Positions 43,440-54,781 of a stretch of 64,000 nt of DNA are shown piece by piece. Below the pieces are notes generated by a model that saw only the letters and a program-made list of their open reading frames with translations, searched no databases and was not told where the DNA came from. A program made the position numbers and the translations under genes. Source of the stretch: Galerina marginata (Eukaryota > Basidiomycota > Agaricomycetes > Agaricales > Galerinaceae); contig JAECYW010000010.1 of assembly GCA_023014335.1 (NCBI GenBank), forward strand, positions 1,364,001 through 1,428,000, given 5' to 3'. Position 1 is the first letter of the stretch. Every line of letters starts with the position of its first letter.

Positions 43440-44028
43440 ACTATCAAGAGACCCCGCTTCCGATATCCTCCAACACTGTTGATGTTCCATTCGCCTCAAT
43501 TAACCGTGCCGTTCTCGGAATATCTCGTGCGCACTCGGAAGTCAAGGCTGTTGTGTCTAAATTTACACAAGAGAAACTTCTCGGCAAGTTTTTATCTGGT
43601 AAGTCCTGGACCATATTTTAACTCTACAGGTTCTCGGACCCGGGCATGGATCACGATACATGAAAATCGTGGCCATGTCTATTGAATCAGCGAGCCTGAT
43701 TGTGGTGTTCAACTGGTCTTCATTGCCCTTGTTCTCATTAAATCTGAAAATAATGCCTCCCTCATACTCCTTCCGAAGTCAAATGATGGTCCAAGTCTAT
43801 GTGAGCGTTATTCTAAAAAGAAAGTGCGAACATACAGGATTTTTTAACAGACTTACAGATCATCTCTCCGTTCTTATTAATTGTGTTTAGGGTCGCATAC
43901 AACAAAGCCAGTGGCTTTCCAACCACGGGAATGTTGAAGAGATCGTTAATCGAAATTTGAGGCCCTTAGAGTTTACTAGACCGTCATCGCCTTGGTCTTC
44001 GACAGATCCAATCACAGAAAACCTGTGA
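43440..44028 (+). pseudogene. Decayed 3' half of a seven-helix membrane protein gene
   Basis: Reading across frames gives GPGHGSRYMKIVAMSIESAS, then MMVQVY, a GTGAGC..CTTACAG intron, IISPFLLIVFRVAYNKASGF, and after a further frameshift EEIVNRNLRPLEFTRPSSPW. These match in order FGPGHGSAYVRVIAMCVESA, QMMVQVY, VISPFLIIFKVAH and QEIVNRDLKTLEF of the gene at 38142-39328. At least two frameshifts and several stops disable it, and the 5' half is not recognisable. It starts about 100 bases after the F-box family B gene. Confidence 0.75.
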
Positions 44029-44190
44029 AGTATCGCGCGCGGACAGCCGTTCATACGAATTGCGATCGTTTTGTTATGGACTAGAATTTATGTAGCTTCC
44101 GTCCTTACTTTCTTATAATAATAAACTGCGAGTCAATTCGGACGTTATTCAAATTGAACCAGCTGAAGGCAAAGAGAGTTGCCAAGCTCT

Positions 44191-44311
44191 CGGGCTGCGG
44201 AAAGGTCCAAGCTTCCATTATCAAAAATATTTCAGGATGGAAGTTGGCGCCTGAGGGTGGCGCCAATCTAAATATGGAAGTGCCAGGCCGGATCGTGACG
44301 ACGAGGAACAA
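44191..44311 (+). repeat. Repeat copy 1, upstream of the APH gene
   Basis: About 120 bases from gggctgcggaa through tatttcaggat, cgccaatctaa and tgccaggccggatcgtgacg to gaggaacaa. The same blocks in the same order and orientation occur at 46309-46450. A (CAC)7-like microsatellite follows directly. Confidence 0.8.
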
Positions 44312-44625
44312 CCACCACCACCACCACCATCCCATTTTTGCCCCCTGGCGCGTCTGCAGCTGGTAGTCGTTCCGGTTCACGTCAAGCTTCGGGCACTCAC
44401 CGCGTCTTGTCGTTAATCGACGCTCTGTACCATTGAGCATCGTTCTGGTGAGGTTGCGGACTAATTCTGAATCTTCGACTACAAAGCAACCCACCACATC
44501 ATTCTCTTCTCCGGCTTCTTCGCTTTCCCCAATCTCTTCCCTCTCTACTGGCCACATTCAAAGTTGCACCACAGCTTCAACCATCATTGTCTCCAACAGC
44601 AATCTTGGCACCACTCAATTGCACA

Positions 44626-45667
44626 ATGGAGGCCCTCATTTTGCAGCTATCGAGGCAGCAGATCTCGGAGTTCTTTTGTAATAACGCTCCTGTAACGCAG
44701 CAGCAATGCAACTCGGAGGCTGCGCGCATTGCGGGCGCATCTGGCAGCCCAGCGACTGTGCAAGGCGGGACCAGTTACACGGTCGTCGCTGGAGAGTATG
44801 CCGTCCAGTTTCGTGCTAGCCACTCTGCCTTAAACATCGACTTTCTCAGAGGCGTCGAACAAGCCTACGCGGGCTTTACGCCATTCCACGAAGATGTTGG
44901 CACGCTTGGCGAGCTTCTAATCTACAGGATGAGTAATGTCGGCGGGGTCGCGATGTATCTTGCCCGGAACCAGTTGCACCAGGATAACTACCGCCTCCTA
45001 AAACGAACCCTAAAAGACTATGCTAGGTTAGTCGGCCCAGCGTCTAACCTCAAGGATACCGTGTAGCTGACTTTGCCAGTGCAGCTTCTTCGCCTCGGCG
45101 TGGTATAATACGCCCGAGTGGATATCATGTCCAAGCCGCGAGCTGCTATTGGACGAGTACTCGTCAAAGTTGACGGAGCTCTGCTGCGGGCTGCCCAGCC
45201 GCTTTCGCCAGACCCTGGAGGACATCATCGCGCGCCTCCCAGACCTCTTTACCGACGACTGGCCAATGGTGCCCAACCACACTGACCTCCTGGAAAATAA
45301 CATTCATGTGGACCCAAGCACGGGCAGGCTTGTAGGCATTTGCGACTGGAAGGACGCAGAGGTTAGCCCTTTTGGGATGTCGCTTGGGGGGCTCGAGACC
45401 ATGCTTGGGATCAATAGAGTGAGGGAGGGATGGTGCTACCACCCCAACCAGCAGGCTCTCCGCGACCTATTCTGGGAGACCTTTTACGAGGCACTGGGAA
45501 ACCCCATTGACGAACGGATTGAAGTTGCCAGATTGGCTGGCATCTTTGTGGCGAATGCTTGGCAGTATGATGATGAGGGGAGCACTGTTCCCCTCCATGA
45601 GGGCAACCGCGACTTGGTTTATCTCGACTTGGTTGTTCTGGGGACTTTGGCGTCAACTTCGCGTTGA
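44626..45667 (+). CDS. APH/protein-kinase-fold phosphotransferase-like protein
   Basis: Two exons, 44626-45026 and 45085-45667, joined across a 58-nt GTTAGT..TGCAG intron, give 327 residues. The C-terminal lobe has the Brenner motif of aminoglycoside/choline-kinase-like enzymes: NHTDLLENN fits HxDxxxxN, followed by GICDWKDAEVSPFG as the metal-binding Asp region. The N-terminal lobe (YTVVAGEYAVQFR, GELLIYRMSNVGGVAMYLAR) is as seen in fungal APH-like proteins. The physiological substrate is unknown; members are rarely true antibiotic kinases. The start ATG at 44626 was chosen because upstream frame lacks an ATG. Its coding sequence looks richer in G+C than the flanks. Repeats lie on both sides. 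Confidence 0.82.
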
Positions 45668-46308
45668 TTGGGTGTACCTACACCAAGACTTTCGTATTAA
45701 CGGATAGCGACTTCAGCGCCTCTGTCTCCCGCCTGAAATCCACAAACCGGCAAGTATCTTAGAAGGACCGTCTTCGGTCCACTTCGTTCACAACTTCACA
45801 CCATCCGATCATGCAAAGGAGAGTTCTTGCTTCCTAATAGGCCTCTAGGTGACGTGTACGTGTACTTTAAAGCACCTGCACCACTGAAATACTCGATGAT
45901 CTCGAAACTGGCTCAAATCTTATCCTACAGCCGTGGCGAACAAACGATATGTTGAATAAAATAGCGTGTTGAGAGCCGGAAGTGGAGGTGGCTTTCGCTG
46001 AGTAGTCGCACCGACTAGTGACCTTTTTCTAGCTACAGCTCTGTCGAAGTCACAGTCGAAGTGCTTTCGGTTGTTCGGCAGGTATCCGAGTTGGACCCGG
46101 AAATATATTATAATGTCGAGCACAGTCTCCGACGACCCATGGCTAAAGGACAATGCCCTCCTGACCACAATCCGCAGTTATCAAGTTCGCCTACGCTTTT
46201 CTTGCTGTTCTCTGTTAGCTAAGTTTACAATGTAAGGCATCGAAATGATTCTCCGGGAAAAGAGCGAAAGCAACTCCAGGTAGTTTGTGGTCCGCTCCTT
46301 CCGAACCA
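45668..46308. other. Intergenic region after the APH gene
   Basis: About 640 bases with no supported gene. A minus-strand frame at 45920-46168 has no domain. The second repeat copy begins at its end. Confidence 0.45.
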
Positions 46309-46450
46309 GGGGCTGCGGAACGGTCCAAAATTCTATTGTCAAAATATTTTAGGATAGAAGTTGTCAGCTGAGCGCCTGGGGTGGGGGTACGCCAATCTAA
46401 CTATGGAAATGAGGAAAGTGCCAGGCCGGAACGTGACGGGGAGGAACAAG
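46309..46450 (+). repeat. Repeat copy 2, upstream of the membrane protein gene
   Basis: Partner of 44191-44311. It shares ggctgcggaa, ggtccaa, attgtcaaaatatttt, ggat.gaagttg, gcgcctg, cgccaatctaa.tatggaa, gtgccaggccgga and gaggaacaa, with small insertions between blocks. It ends about 65 bases before the start codon at 46518. Confidence 0.8.
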
Positions 46451-46517
46451 GTACAATATGTGCGAAAATTGCAGATGTGGTGATGTTTAAACTTTGTCGC
46501 AGTTGCTTCCGACTCCC

Positions 46518-48532
46518 ATGGCCAACGATGCAGACGCCCACCCCGCCGCTGTCGGCGTCAACAGAAAACCACCAGCATTGTCCATGTCATTTCCATCGGA
46601 AGGCCATGCTCGTCGGCAATCAACAATGAGCTCTGGGAGCTCCGATAATGACGACGAAGCCTTTTCTGCTCTTTCAGCACTTGATTCGTCCGCCGCGCTT
46701 ATTCTTGTGGAAGACCAGGACGAACCGACAAGTCCTTTCGACTTCACGGAAGACGAAGATGAGAGGGACGACGATGACCTTGTTAGCCCGATGTTTGAAG
46801 TTCGGAAGTCGGTTGTTTTCCCACCACTTCCCTCGTCGTTGGTTTTTCTTTTCCTCCTGGCACCCTTTCTCAAGCTTGGTGCTCTGGAACTACCGAATTC
46901 TCAACTACCCCTGAAATATGGCCTCCCCGCTTTGCTGTTATCAGCCCTCGCCTCAGCGTTCGCGAGACAAATATGGTACATGCTTGCTCGATACCTCCGG
47001 AAAGCGGACATGACCGACATCTTACTCGACACATTCGCTAAAGGGAGAGGCAAGGAACGTCAACGATCCATTATACGAATTTCTGTTCGGCTGGGTACTG
47101 GGTCAATTAGCGTGCTGCTCGCTGTAACATACCTGCGATGTGAGTGCGGTTTTCAATATAACATCGTCGTTATTAACCTGCCGAAGATTCAATGTACATG
47201 CTGCGCCCATTATTGTCTGAAAAGCACCACCCTGTGCTATCCTACCTTGCGTCCACTCTGCTTGTTGGTCTCCTAGTCGCCTATCTATCCTTCGCCCGAT
47301 CACTCAATTCAAGACGGATTGTTTACGCTACCTGGCTCTCCTTTGCGGCATACCTCGCTTGGTTAGGCTGCACCATTTATGCCCACTCTCACGGCATGCT
47401 TGCATCAAGTACTGGTTGGCTAGGAGCTGGATCCAATTGGCAGGGCCTAGGTATGTTTCAAATATATTATTTTGGCTTAAAGGTTCACTCACAATATTCC
47501 AGCAACGACCGCTTTCGCACTGTGTTCCTCTTCAACATTACCTCTCTACACGTCTTTGAAGATTACATCTCATCCGATCTCGACAGGCAAATCACCCCGT
47601 TCACGTTCCTTCCGGATCCTCTCCTTCCTGTCCGTCTCCATCGCCGTCCTATTTCTCCTCCCATCGGTCATCTTTGCCGCTTTCCCCAATCATCCGAGCG
47701 TGGTAAGTTTTCTTTCTCCCCCAATATCTCCTTGTCCCGTGTTCATTCAATTCAGTTTTTTACGTCTTCCATTCAACAGACAATTCCTTCTCCGAGCAAT
47801 TCCAGTACCACCATCGGCGCTGTTCCTCGTTCTGTTTCTCCTATTCCCATACCATTGAACGAGACCCATGTCCCAATTCTCCACTCAGTCCCATCAGTCT
47901 CTTTGCCATCTGAGATTGCCCTTCCAGTCATCCAAATCCATGCCGTCCGTCGCATTCTCGCCGCTTCTACCATCCTCCTCGGTGTTCCTTCGGTCATTCT
48001 CACCACACCACCATTCGCCATCCCTTCACTCCGTTCCGCCAAGTTCAATGTTTCCCGAGTGTGTACAATTTTCATTGTTCTCGCCCTCTCCATGATCGCA
48101 CCCCGCACAATCCCATCTGCCATAAACGACGACAAAACGGAAGAACCGCAAGATTACTACCTCAATTCTTCAGGCATCGCCATGGTGTTGACAATTGTCG
48201 TGCTTCTCATGACCCTCCTCAGCACATTTTTTGTCCCCGCGTTTCTGCACGTCCTCACACATTTCTTCAAGCGCCCGCTAGCCATCATTGCGCCCCCTCG
48301 CACACCCCTCCTCCACACCCCGTCGGCATCTACTGAATTTGGCGATGCCCAAGCGTCACGGCATTCAAGTCCGCGGGCGGTTTACGATGACCTGATTCTG
48401 AGAAAAGAGCGAGCCCTACAGAAAAAGCAATTCAAGAAACGCATTATCTGGGATATTGGTGTCTGGTTGCTCCTTGGAGCGAGCTCTGTCAGTGTGGGGT
48501 ATCTTGCTTGGAGTTTCGCTTGTGTATTGTAG
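46518..48532 (+). CDS. Polytopic membrane protein, possibly amino-acid-transporter-like
   Basis: Four exons (46518-47139, 47187-47450, 47503-47702, 47780-48532) give 612 residues, all joins in frame. A disordered acidic N-terminus (to about residue 110) precedes about ten hydrophobic segments, including LPSSLVFLFLLAPFLKLG, LASTLLVGLLVAYLSFA, FRILSFLSVSIAVLFLLPSV and IAMVLTIVVLLMTLLSTFFV. Marks: RPLLSEKHHPVLSYLAST, FARSLNSRRIVYATWLSFAA, FALCSSSTLPLYTSLK, then a C-terminal LRKERALQKKQFKKRIIWDI and a last helix. FALCSSSTLPLYTSL recalls AVT/SLC38-type carriers, but the resemblance is weak. A CAG just before the ATG could be a leader-intron acceptor. Confidence 0.68.
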
Positions 48533-49067
48533 GTTTGGTTTGACCGATTTAGAGATGTAAGATGAGGACGAGGTTTTCCTCGTGTATGTTACCGGCGATG
48601 AATTATTACGGCTGGGCCGGGTATATAGTGTTATCTTTGACGATTCGGAGGTGGCCTTGGAGCCATAGACCATAGGCAACGGACCTATTTACGGACTTCT
48701 AGGAGATTTACAGCCCTAACATCTGTTATCTACATTCATTTATTCCTGCCTCCCTTGTATATTCATAGTTGACTAGGCAGTCCCCGTGCGGAGGGGTTGG
48801 GTAAATAATTGAACCGGGTATCACTGTACTACTTACACCTACAATTCTATGTACATATCTATATCGTTTCTATGCGGTACGTCCTGCGTCTGCCAGTGCA
48901 CCCAATATGCCGGCCCATTGTAGTGGGCGATCGTTGCTGGCGCGGGCATCGGGGAAGGCTACGACGCCGCTAGGTACATATCCTGTCTACGATCCTGCCG
49001 TCATGGGAGGGAATATCTTGGAATTTCCACTGCGCCGGGTATCATCCCTGGCACAGGGCTAGCGATG
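48533..49067. other. Intergenic region between convergent genes
   Basis: About 530 bases holding the 3' ends of the membrane protein gene (+) and the seven-helix gene (-). No gene, repeat or RNA seen. Confidence 0.5.
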
Positions 49068-50485
49068 TCAACTTGACCGCTTGTCCATCTCTGAGGCGTT
49101 CGGCGAGGCTTCGTAGAGAGAATCTTCGATTTGGGTGAATGTCATCGGCGTCACGACGCTCCTGTTGATGGGGCGACTGGAGCTTGAGGGTGTCTCTTGC
49201 CTCTCATTCGAGCCTTCTTCCTCGCCATTCTGGACTTCCTGTGGCGGGAAAGCAGTTGGTGGATTAAGTTCGGCCTTCTCCCCGGGAGATTCTGGCGCCT
49301 CTAGATCGTATACCCGGTGGAAGATGCGATAAAAGAACATGGTTACAACCACTGTATTGCAAACAATAAGCGCCGTCGTGCTCTGTCGATATCCAGTTAG
49401 ACTCATCAGATAAGAAGGCATGACGAAAGCAGGGTGGTTGTAAACAGTGAATGAGATGGGGTTCGGTCCCGAAACCAAGGTAGGGAGGGAGAAGGGCAAC
49501 CGCCGTATGGGAAGGATGTGCTCACCTCGATCTGAGCTATCATGAGCCTGAGTACGACGACGTCAGGCCCAAGGTCCATCCGACCATACCAAAAAATGCA
49601 AACTATGATGGCAGAAAATAAAGTCAGAATGCTCGCAGAGAAGGCTGCTACTATCAGTCGGCGCTGATTTTTGGGCATCTTGATTTTCCGCAGCATGAAG
49701 CTGGGGGCCACGAAAAGGAGAATATCAGCAATTAAGTCGGCTGATTTGAAGAATTAGACCACCAAAGTGTATACTGCGGAAGTATAGAAGGATAGTACTC
49801 ACTCGTGAAGTTGACGATTCCCGCCCCGGGGATCTGACTAGGGCCTTTCAAACAGTTGCTTGGGTCAATTTGATCCCATGGAAGACCATCGCCTTGACAA
49901 AGCACCGTCGTAAGGCTCACTGAGAGGCAGTAGAAGAGAAAATAAAGTCCAGTGAGGGATAGAGATATTCTTCTAGCGAGGTGTCCCGGGGGAAAGATGC
50001 GAGCGAGGGACAGAGTTAGACTGATGCGAGAGAACCTGATGGGCACAAGTGTCACTTTAAGGTAATATATCTTAGTGAAATATTGGAGACGCACCAAATG
50101 ACCGTGAAATTCAGGATGAACATGAAGAAAAAAGATAGAATAAACTTCGTTATGTGCCAATATGTTACGTAGGCTAGAAGAGAACAGGCGGTCAGAAATT
50201 TATGCGAGGAATCTGAGTCGTAATCTACTCACTCCTTGTGTCAAGGGATACCCAGAAGGTGACCACGTAGATGCAATCGAAGACGAGAGGAATGATAGCG
50301 ATGTAGTCATCATACCACAGTTGGCCTTTACGAGCGCGATGATAAACGCGGAAAAGAGTAGAGATGATCGCCAGACAGTGAAATATCGTGATTACAACTC
50401 GAAAAAGCAAATGAGTCAAAGAAGCCGCTAGAGGGTCTGAGACGCACTTACTGGACCAGGCTAAAGTAGATTGTCGGGGTAGCAT
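49068..50485 (-). CDS. Seven-helix membrane protein, unknown function
   Basis: Six exons (50452-50485, 50233-50397, 50095-50173, 49803-50035, 49526-49740, 49068-49382) give 346 residues with all phases matching. It starts MLPRQSTLAWSIVITIFHCL; the 34-nt first exon is short, but the join is precise. Hydrophobic helices: VITIFHCLAIISTLFRVYH, YIAIIPLVFDCIYVVTFWVS, FILSFFFMFILNFTVIWFS, ISLSLTGLYFLFYCLSVSLT, ADILLFVAPSFMLRKI, IVAAFSASILTLFSAIIVCI, TTALIVCNTVVVTMFFYRIF. Loop marks RARKGQLWYDDY and ISLTLSLARIFPPG recall agaric proteins of the rhodopsin-like/Pth11-like type. The polar tail is rich in Glu/Ser/Pro. Ligand and partners unknown; it is unrelated to the family at 38142. Confidence 0.75.
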
Positions 50486-51077
50486 CCCGATTGTAGCCCT
50501 AGTCCGCGATGTGTACAGGTCTGGCGAAGTCCTGGAAGCAGTGACAGAATGAAACGAGGAACAATCGATGGCCAAACTGAGGGGGGATTATGTCGACGGA
50601 GGCTCTTCAGTACCACCATTCATGGCCTTCAAAGACAGAAATGAGGCCAGCGCGCATGTCAGTCAGTCAAACTTCAGTCACTGAGCCTGAAATTCACTGA
50701 AAGAAGAAAGTTAAAAACAGACATGTCAAAATGAATGTGGGACCGAAAGCCAATAGGCTGGGTCCGGAGACCGGAGTTAATTTGAACGGGACAACCGAGT
50801 ACAACCCCCGAGAGCTCTCAAAAGCGATATGCTTTCAACAGAACTTTATTGCCCTGTAAATACGAGCGGGATGAAACCCTCCTTGATATCCAGCAGCACG
50901 CTTGAGGTAATTCTCTCATGAAAAACCACCTCAATAAGAGTATGAGCATCAGCAAAACCCGGTTTTGCTATGATTAGTGCCTGTCCTGAGAAATGGGTCA
51001 TTGCTATCAGCGATTGATAGCATGTTCGCCAAAAATAGATGAGAAGCCATGTTGTATTTCCGTGCTCTATTTCCATT
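50486..51077. other. Intergenic region
   Basis: About 590 bases between two minus-strand genes. A 76-codon frame at 50846-51076 has no domain. It holds the promoter of the seven-helix gene and the 3' end of the next gene. Confidence 0.45.
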
Positions 51078-52765
51078 CTAGAGGTGTGGAAGGAAGTCCC
51101 CCCAATCGATATCTATCAGTGCACCGGGAGGCAGTTTCCTCAACGAGAAAAACGCCTGGAATAAGAGGATCAATCGGGCTGGTATGTAGAGCAGCATCGA
51201 TATCGCTACAGGCAGGAGAATAAGGATCAGAATCCCGTTGGATATCGATATGGATTCAAAAGGGTCTTCGCTATCGAAGAACTTCTCCAAATCTTCCGCC
51301 CGTCCCAGTCCTTCAGCGGTGCAGAAAATGATAGATGTTGCCAGCGGCGCAACGGTGATGAATAGAGAGAGAATGCGCCACATTTTCTGTTCTGTGTTCG
51401 TAGGAAATTGGAAGTCCCAAGCAATGCAGTGCAAGGCGCCGAAGCCCGTCCCGTACAATCCAAATAACAGCATCATGAGGTTTGTTCGAGGACGTGATAG
51501 AGAGGGAGAATAGAATACGGGAACTTTGTTGCTCCCAGGTTTCACGAATATGGATTTGCTATCAGAGGAGCCCATGAGGTCATCGATGTCCTGGAGGAAA
51601 TCAAAAAGAGTAGAGCAAGGGACGGCGATGGGCCACTTGAAGAGAAGAACAAATGCGATATTGTGATTGCGCAGGTCCTGGCGCATGCGCATTCTAACGT
51701 GGTCAATTTGTCGCAGGATTAGTCGCTTGAACTTATTCACGCGTTTTCGGAAGGATATCCATAACCCGGAGAACCATGGTGGAAGATCTTGTTGTGGCTT
51801 CGAATAATGATTAATGAGGGCTAGCGTCCATAACCAACGGAAAGGACACATACCTTATCTTTATGTTGAATCTCAGAAATCTCTTCCAGAACATCTGCGA
51901 TATCCCTTGAGACTAAATCGATGTCTGTGATTCCACCTGTCCTTTGCAGCTCCCGCTTATGCATAAAATCCGACGAGGGCTTCAGATGAATGGGAACGCG
52001 GACTTGGACGCTCAGCGGTTTATACCACCAAAAGTAGTACATTGCCGCGTTGAGGCTGGCAAATGCCAATGTCAGAAGTTCGAGCTCGGTGAGAGCCAGT
52101 CCGATGACACCACGAGCAATCGACTGAATGATGAACCATAGGACTTGGATGACAACCAGCCCTTTTGTTAGGTGGTCGCCCTTGCTTTTGTCCTCTATTT
52201 CTTCGCGGGTCAGCGAAGGGAATTCTATCTCTTCTTTCAATTCTTTGAGTAACTCAACAGAGACCGTTCCAAGGTCCTCCTCGCCTTTGACGAGAACAAA
52301 GCCACCCATGATCAGGAAAAAACCATGAGTCATAGTCCACCCGCGGTCTGTCAGGAAAGAAGTGAGCATAAAAATGTGAAGTCCAACGTAACATTTGGCA
52401 CCTTTATATTCTCTAGAAATTTCGCGGGCACCGAGCCACTGGCGTATGGACCACGTCAATGTGAGCTCCGGTCCTATAAGCCCCCAAAACATGGATTTAA
52501 AACCCCGTAAAATCGTTCTCCACTTTTTCTCTCCGGGAGGCGGGAGATTCGAGTGAATGGTCACCCACGTGCAGACGAATATCGTGGCTAGGCAGCTCCA
52601 GATAACGCCTGCGAGGGACCTTGTATTTGGGCAGGTGCACTGTACGTCTGGTTCAGCATCTCGCAGGTAGAGCCGCCCTTGAAGCTGGGTCCAATTTCCC
52701 AGTGTGGCTGCTGTTTTGGCGTAAGGCAGAACGACAGAAATTAGACCGAGCAGCACAAGCAACAT
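51078..52765 (-). CDS. Multi-pass membrane protein, tandem pair copy 1
   Basis: Three exons (52402-52765, 51854-52347, 51078-51797) give about 525 residues. The start ATG at 52765 gives a signal-like opening (MLLVLLGLISVVLPYAKTAA). Then: CTCPNTRSLAGVIWSCLATI with a helix, SNLPPPGEKKWRTILRGFKS, FWGLIGPELTLTWSIRQWLG, AREISREYKG, DRGWTMTHGFFLIMGGFVLV, WFIIQSIARGVIGLALTELE, YYFWWYKPLSVQVRVPI, and near the end FLQDIDDLMGSSDSKSIF, GALHCIAWDFQFPT, IPARLILLFQAFFSLRKLPP and DIDWGDFLPHL. The family is, I believe, widespread in Agaricomycetes without a known function. The intron at 52348-52401 is 54 nt and free of in-frame stops; its sister copy shows it is a true intron. Confidence 0.75.
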
Positions 52766-53083
52766 GAGCACAACGGGAAGATTTGGAGGTCCTGCTGCAC
52801 GGCGACATGTACGACGTCGCAAACGCTGAACCGCCTTGTGAGCTCGGGTGCCCGCATCGGTACATATACTCTAAAAAGGGTCGAGACTCGAGTTTTCAAA
52901 TTCGAGCGGCGCGGTCAACAACAGGCCACGTGATCTTCCCTGACTGATTTGCTATCCGGTGGCCCGCTGGTAGCAGATTTGGCGTGGATTTGGATTGGGC
53001 TCTCTAAGAACAGCAAACTCAAATATGTAAACCGATGCACTTTGCACAGACTCTACTGATACAAACGTGCTCATTCAAGCACT

Positions 53084-54781
53084 TCAAAGGTGTGGAAGGA
53101 AGTCCCCCCAATCAATATCTAGCAAGGCACTTGAAGGTAATTTCCGCAACGAATAGAAAGCTTGGAATAAAAGCATGAGTCGAGCAGGGATATAGAGCAT
53201 CATCGATAATGCTAACAGCAAGAGAAGAAAAATTAGAATGTAGTCGAGTGTCGATAAGGATCCAAAAAAACCATCAGTATCGAGAACCTTTTCTATTTCT
53301 TCCGTCCGGCCTTGTGCGTCGCTGCTGCCAACAACAGCAGCTGTAACAAACGGTGTAATGGTAATGAACAACGCATTGACGCGCCAGAGCATCTGTTCCG
53401 CATGGGTGGGGAACTGGAAGTTCCACGCGATACAGTGCAGACCGCCGAAGAGAGTCCCAAACGCTCCGAACACGAATGTCATGAGCGCTGTTTGCGCACG
53501 CGACAGGGAGGGCGAGTAGAATGTGGGGACTCTGTTGCTCCCAGGCTTCACATATACACCATTGCTGTCGGCCGCGCCCATGAGCTCGTCGATTTCTTGG
53601 AGAAAATCGAAGATAGTAGAGCATGGGACGGCGATGGGCCACCAGAAGAGAAGGACGAATGCGGTACTGTGGTCGCGCAGATCTTGGCGCATGCGCATCC
53701 TGATGCGGTCAATTTGTCGACCAATTTTTCGCTTGAATTTTTTCGTCCCCTTCTGGAAAGCAACGCCAAATCTAAGGAAGAAAGACGGCGGATGATCTGG
53801 TAGTACCTACAGATATTCAGGCCGGGATACAAGGCCAGATGGGAAAATGACTTACTATATCTTTTAATTTCGTCCCAGTCGTTCCCTCCAGCACATCTGC
53901 AATCTCCCTCGAGACCAAATCGATATCTGTAATCCCGCCTGCCCGTTGCAGCTCACGCTTGTGCATAAAGTCTGAAGATGGTTTCAGATGAATAGGAACT
54001 CGGACTTGAACACCTAGAGGTTTGTGCCACCAAAAGTAGTACATCGCGGCATTGAGGCTCGCAAATGCTAACGTTACGAGCTCGAGCTCGGTGAGAGCAA
54101 GCCCCAGCACCCCACGGGCGACGGATTGGATGATGAACCAGAGCACTTGAATGACGACCAGCCCTTTCGCAAGGTGGTCGCCTTTGCTTTTGTCGGCTAT
54201 TTCTTCGACTGTCAGAGATGGAAATTCGATCTCTCCTTTGCCATCCAATTCTTTGAGTAATTCGATGGAGATGGTTCCCAGATCCTCCTCGCCTTTGACG
54301 AGAACAAAACCACCCATAATAAGAAAAAAACCATGGGCCATCGTCCACCCGCGATCTGTTAAGAAACAAAACGATTACAGAGATGGCACACTGGAATCTA
54401 AAGACTCGCACCTTTGTATTCTCGTGAAATTTCTCGGGCAGCAAGCCACTGTCGTATAGACCACGTCAATGTCAGTTCCGGTCCTACGAGACCCCAAAAC
54501 ATGGATTTAAATCCCCGTAATATTGCTCTCCACTGTTTCTCTCCAGGAGGCGGGAGATTCGAGTGAATGGCGACATATGTGCAGACGAATATCGTGGCTA
54601 AGCAGCTCCAGACGATGCTTATAATGGATCTTGTATTTTGGCAAGTGCACTCCGGATCTAGTTCAGCGTCTCGCACGCGGAGTCCTTGAAGCGAATTCCA
54701 ATTTTCCAGTTGAACAGGCGTGGGTGCTGTTCTGGCGTAGGGTAAAACGACAGAGACCAGATTGACCAGCATAAAAAGCAT
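53084..54781 (-). CDS. Multi-pass membrane protein, tandem pair copy 2
   Basis: Three exons (54412-54781, 53856-54355, 53084-53806) give about 530 residues, strongly similar to copy 1 along the full length, with the same two intron positions. Start at ATG 54781 (MLFMLVNLVSVVLPYARTA). Shared marks: CTCQNTRS, SNLPPPGEKQWRAILRGFKS, GPELTLTWSIRQWL, AHGFFLIMGGFVLVKGEEDL, PSSDFMHKRELQRAGGITDI, LHCIAWNFQFPTHAEQ, SSALLDIDWGDFLPHL. It differs mainly in the loop after the second intron (VLPDHPPSFFLRFGVAFQKG against the other copy's PWFSGLWISF). It is probably an endomembrane or plasma membrane protein; the family's function is not known to me. Confidence 0.76.

Noticed and set aside
44105..44557. Minus-strand frame of 150 codons with a run of tryptophan
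   Set aside because: The Trp run is the reverse of a CAC microsatellite next to repeat copy 1; the frame has no domain and overlaps the repeat.
45411..45656. Minus-strand frame inside the APH gene
   Set aside because: Shadow of a G+C-rich coding exon.
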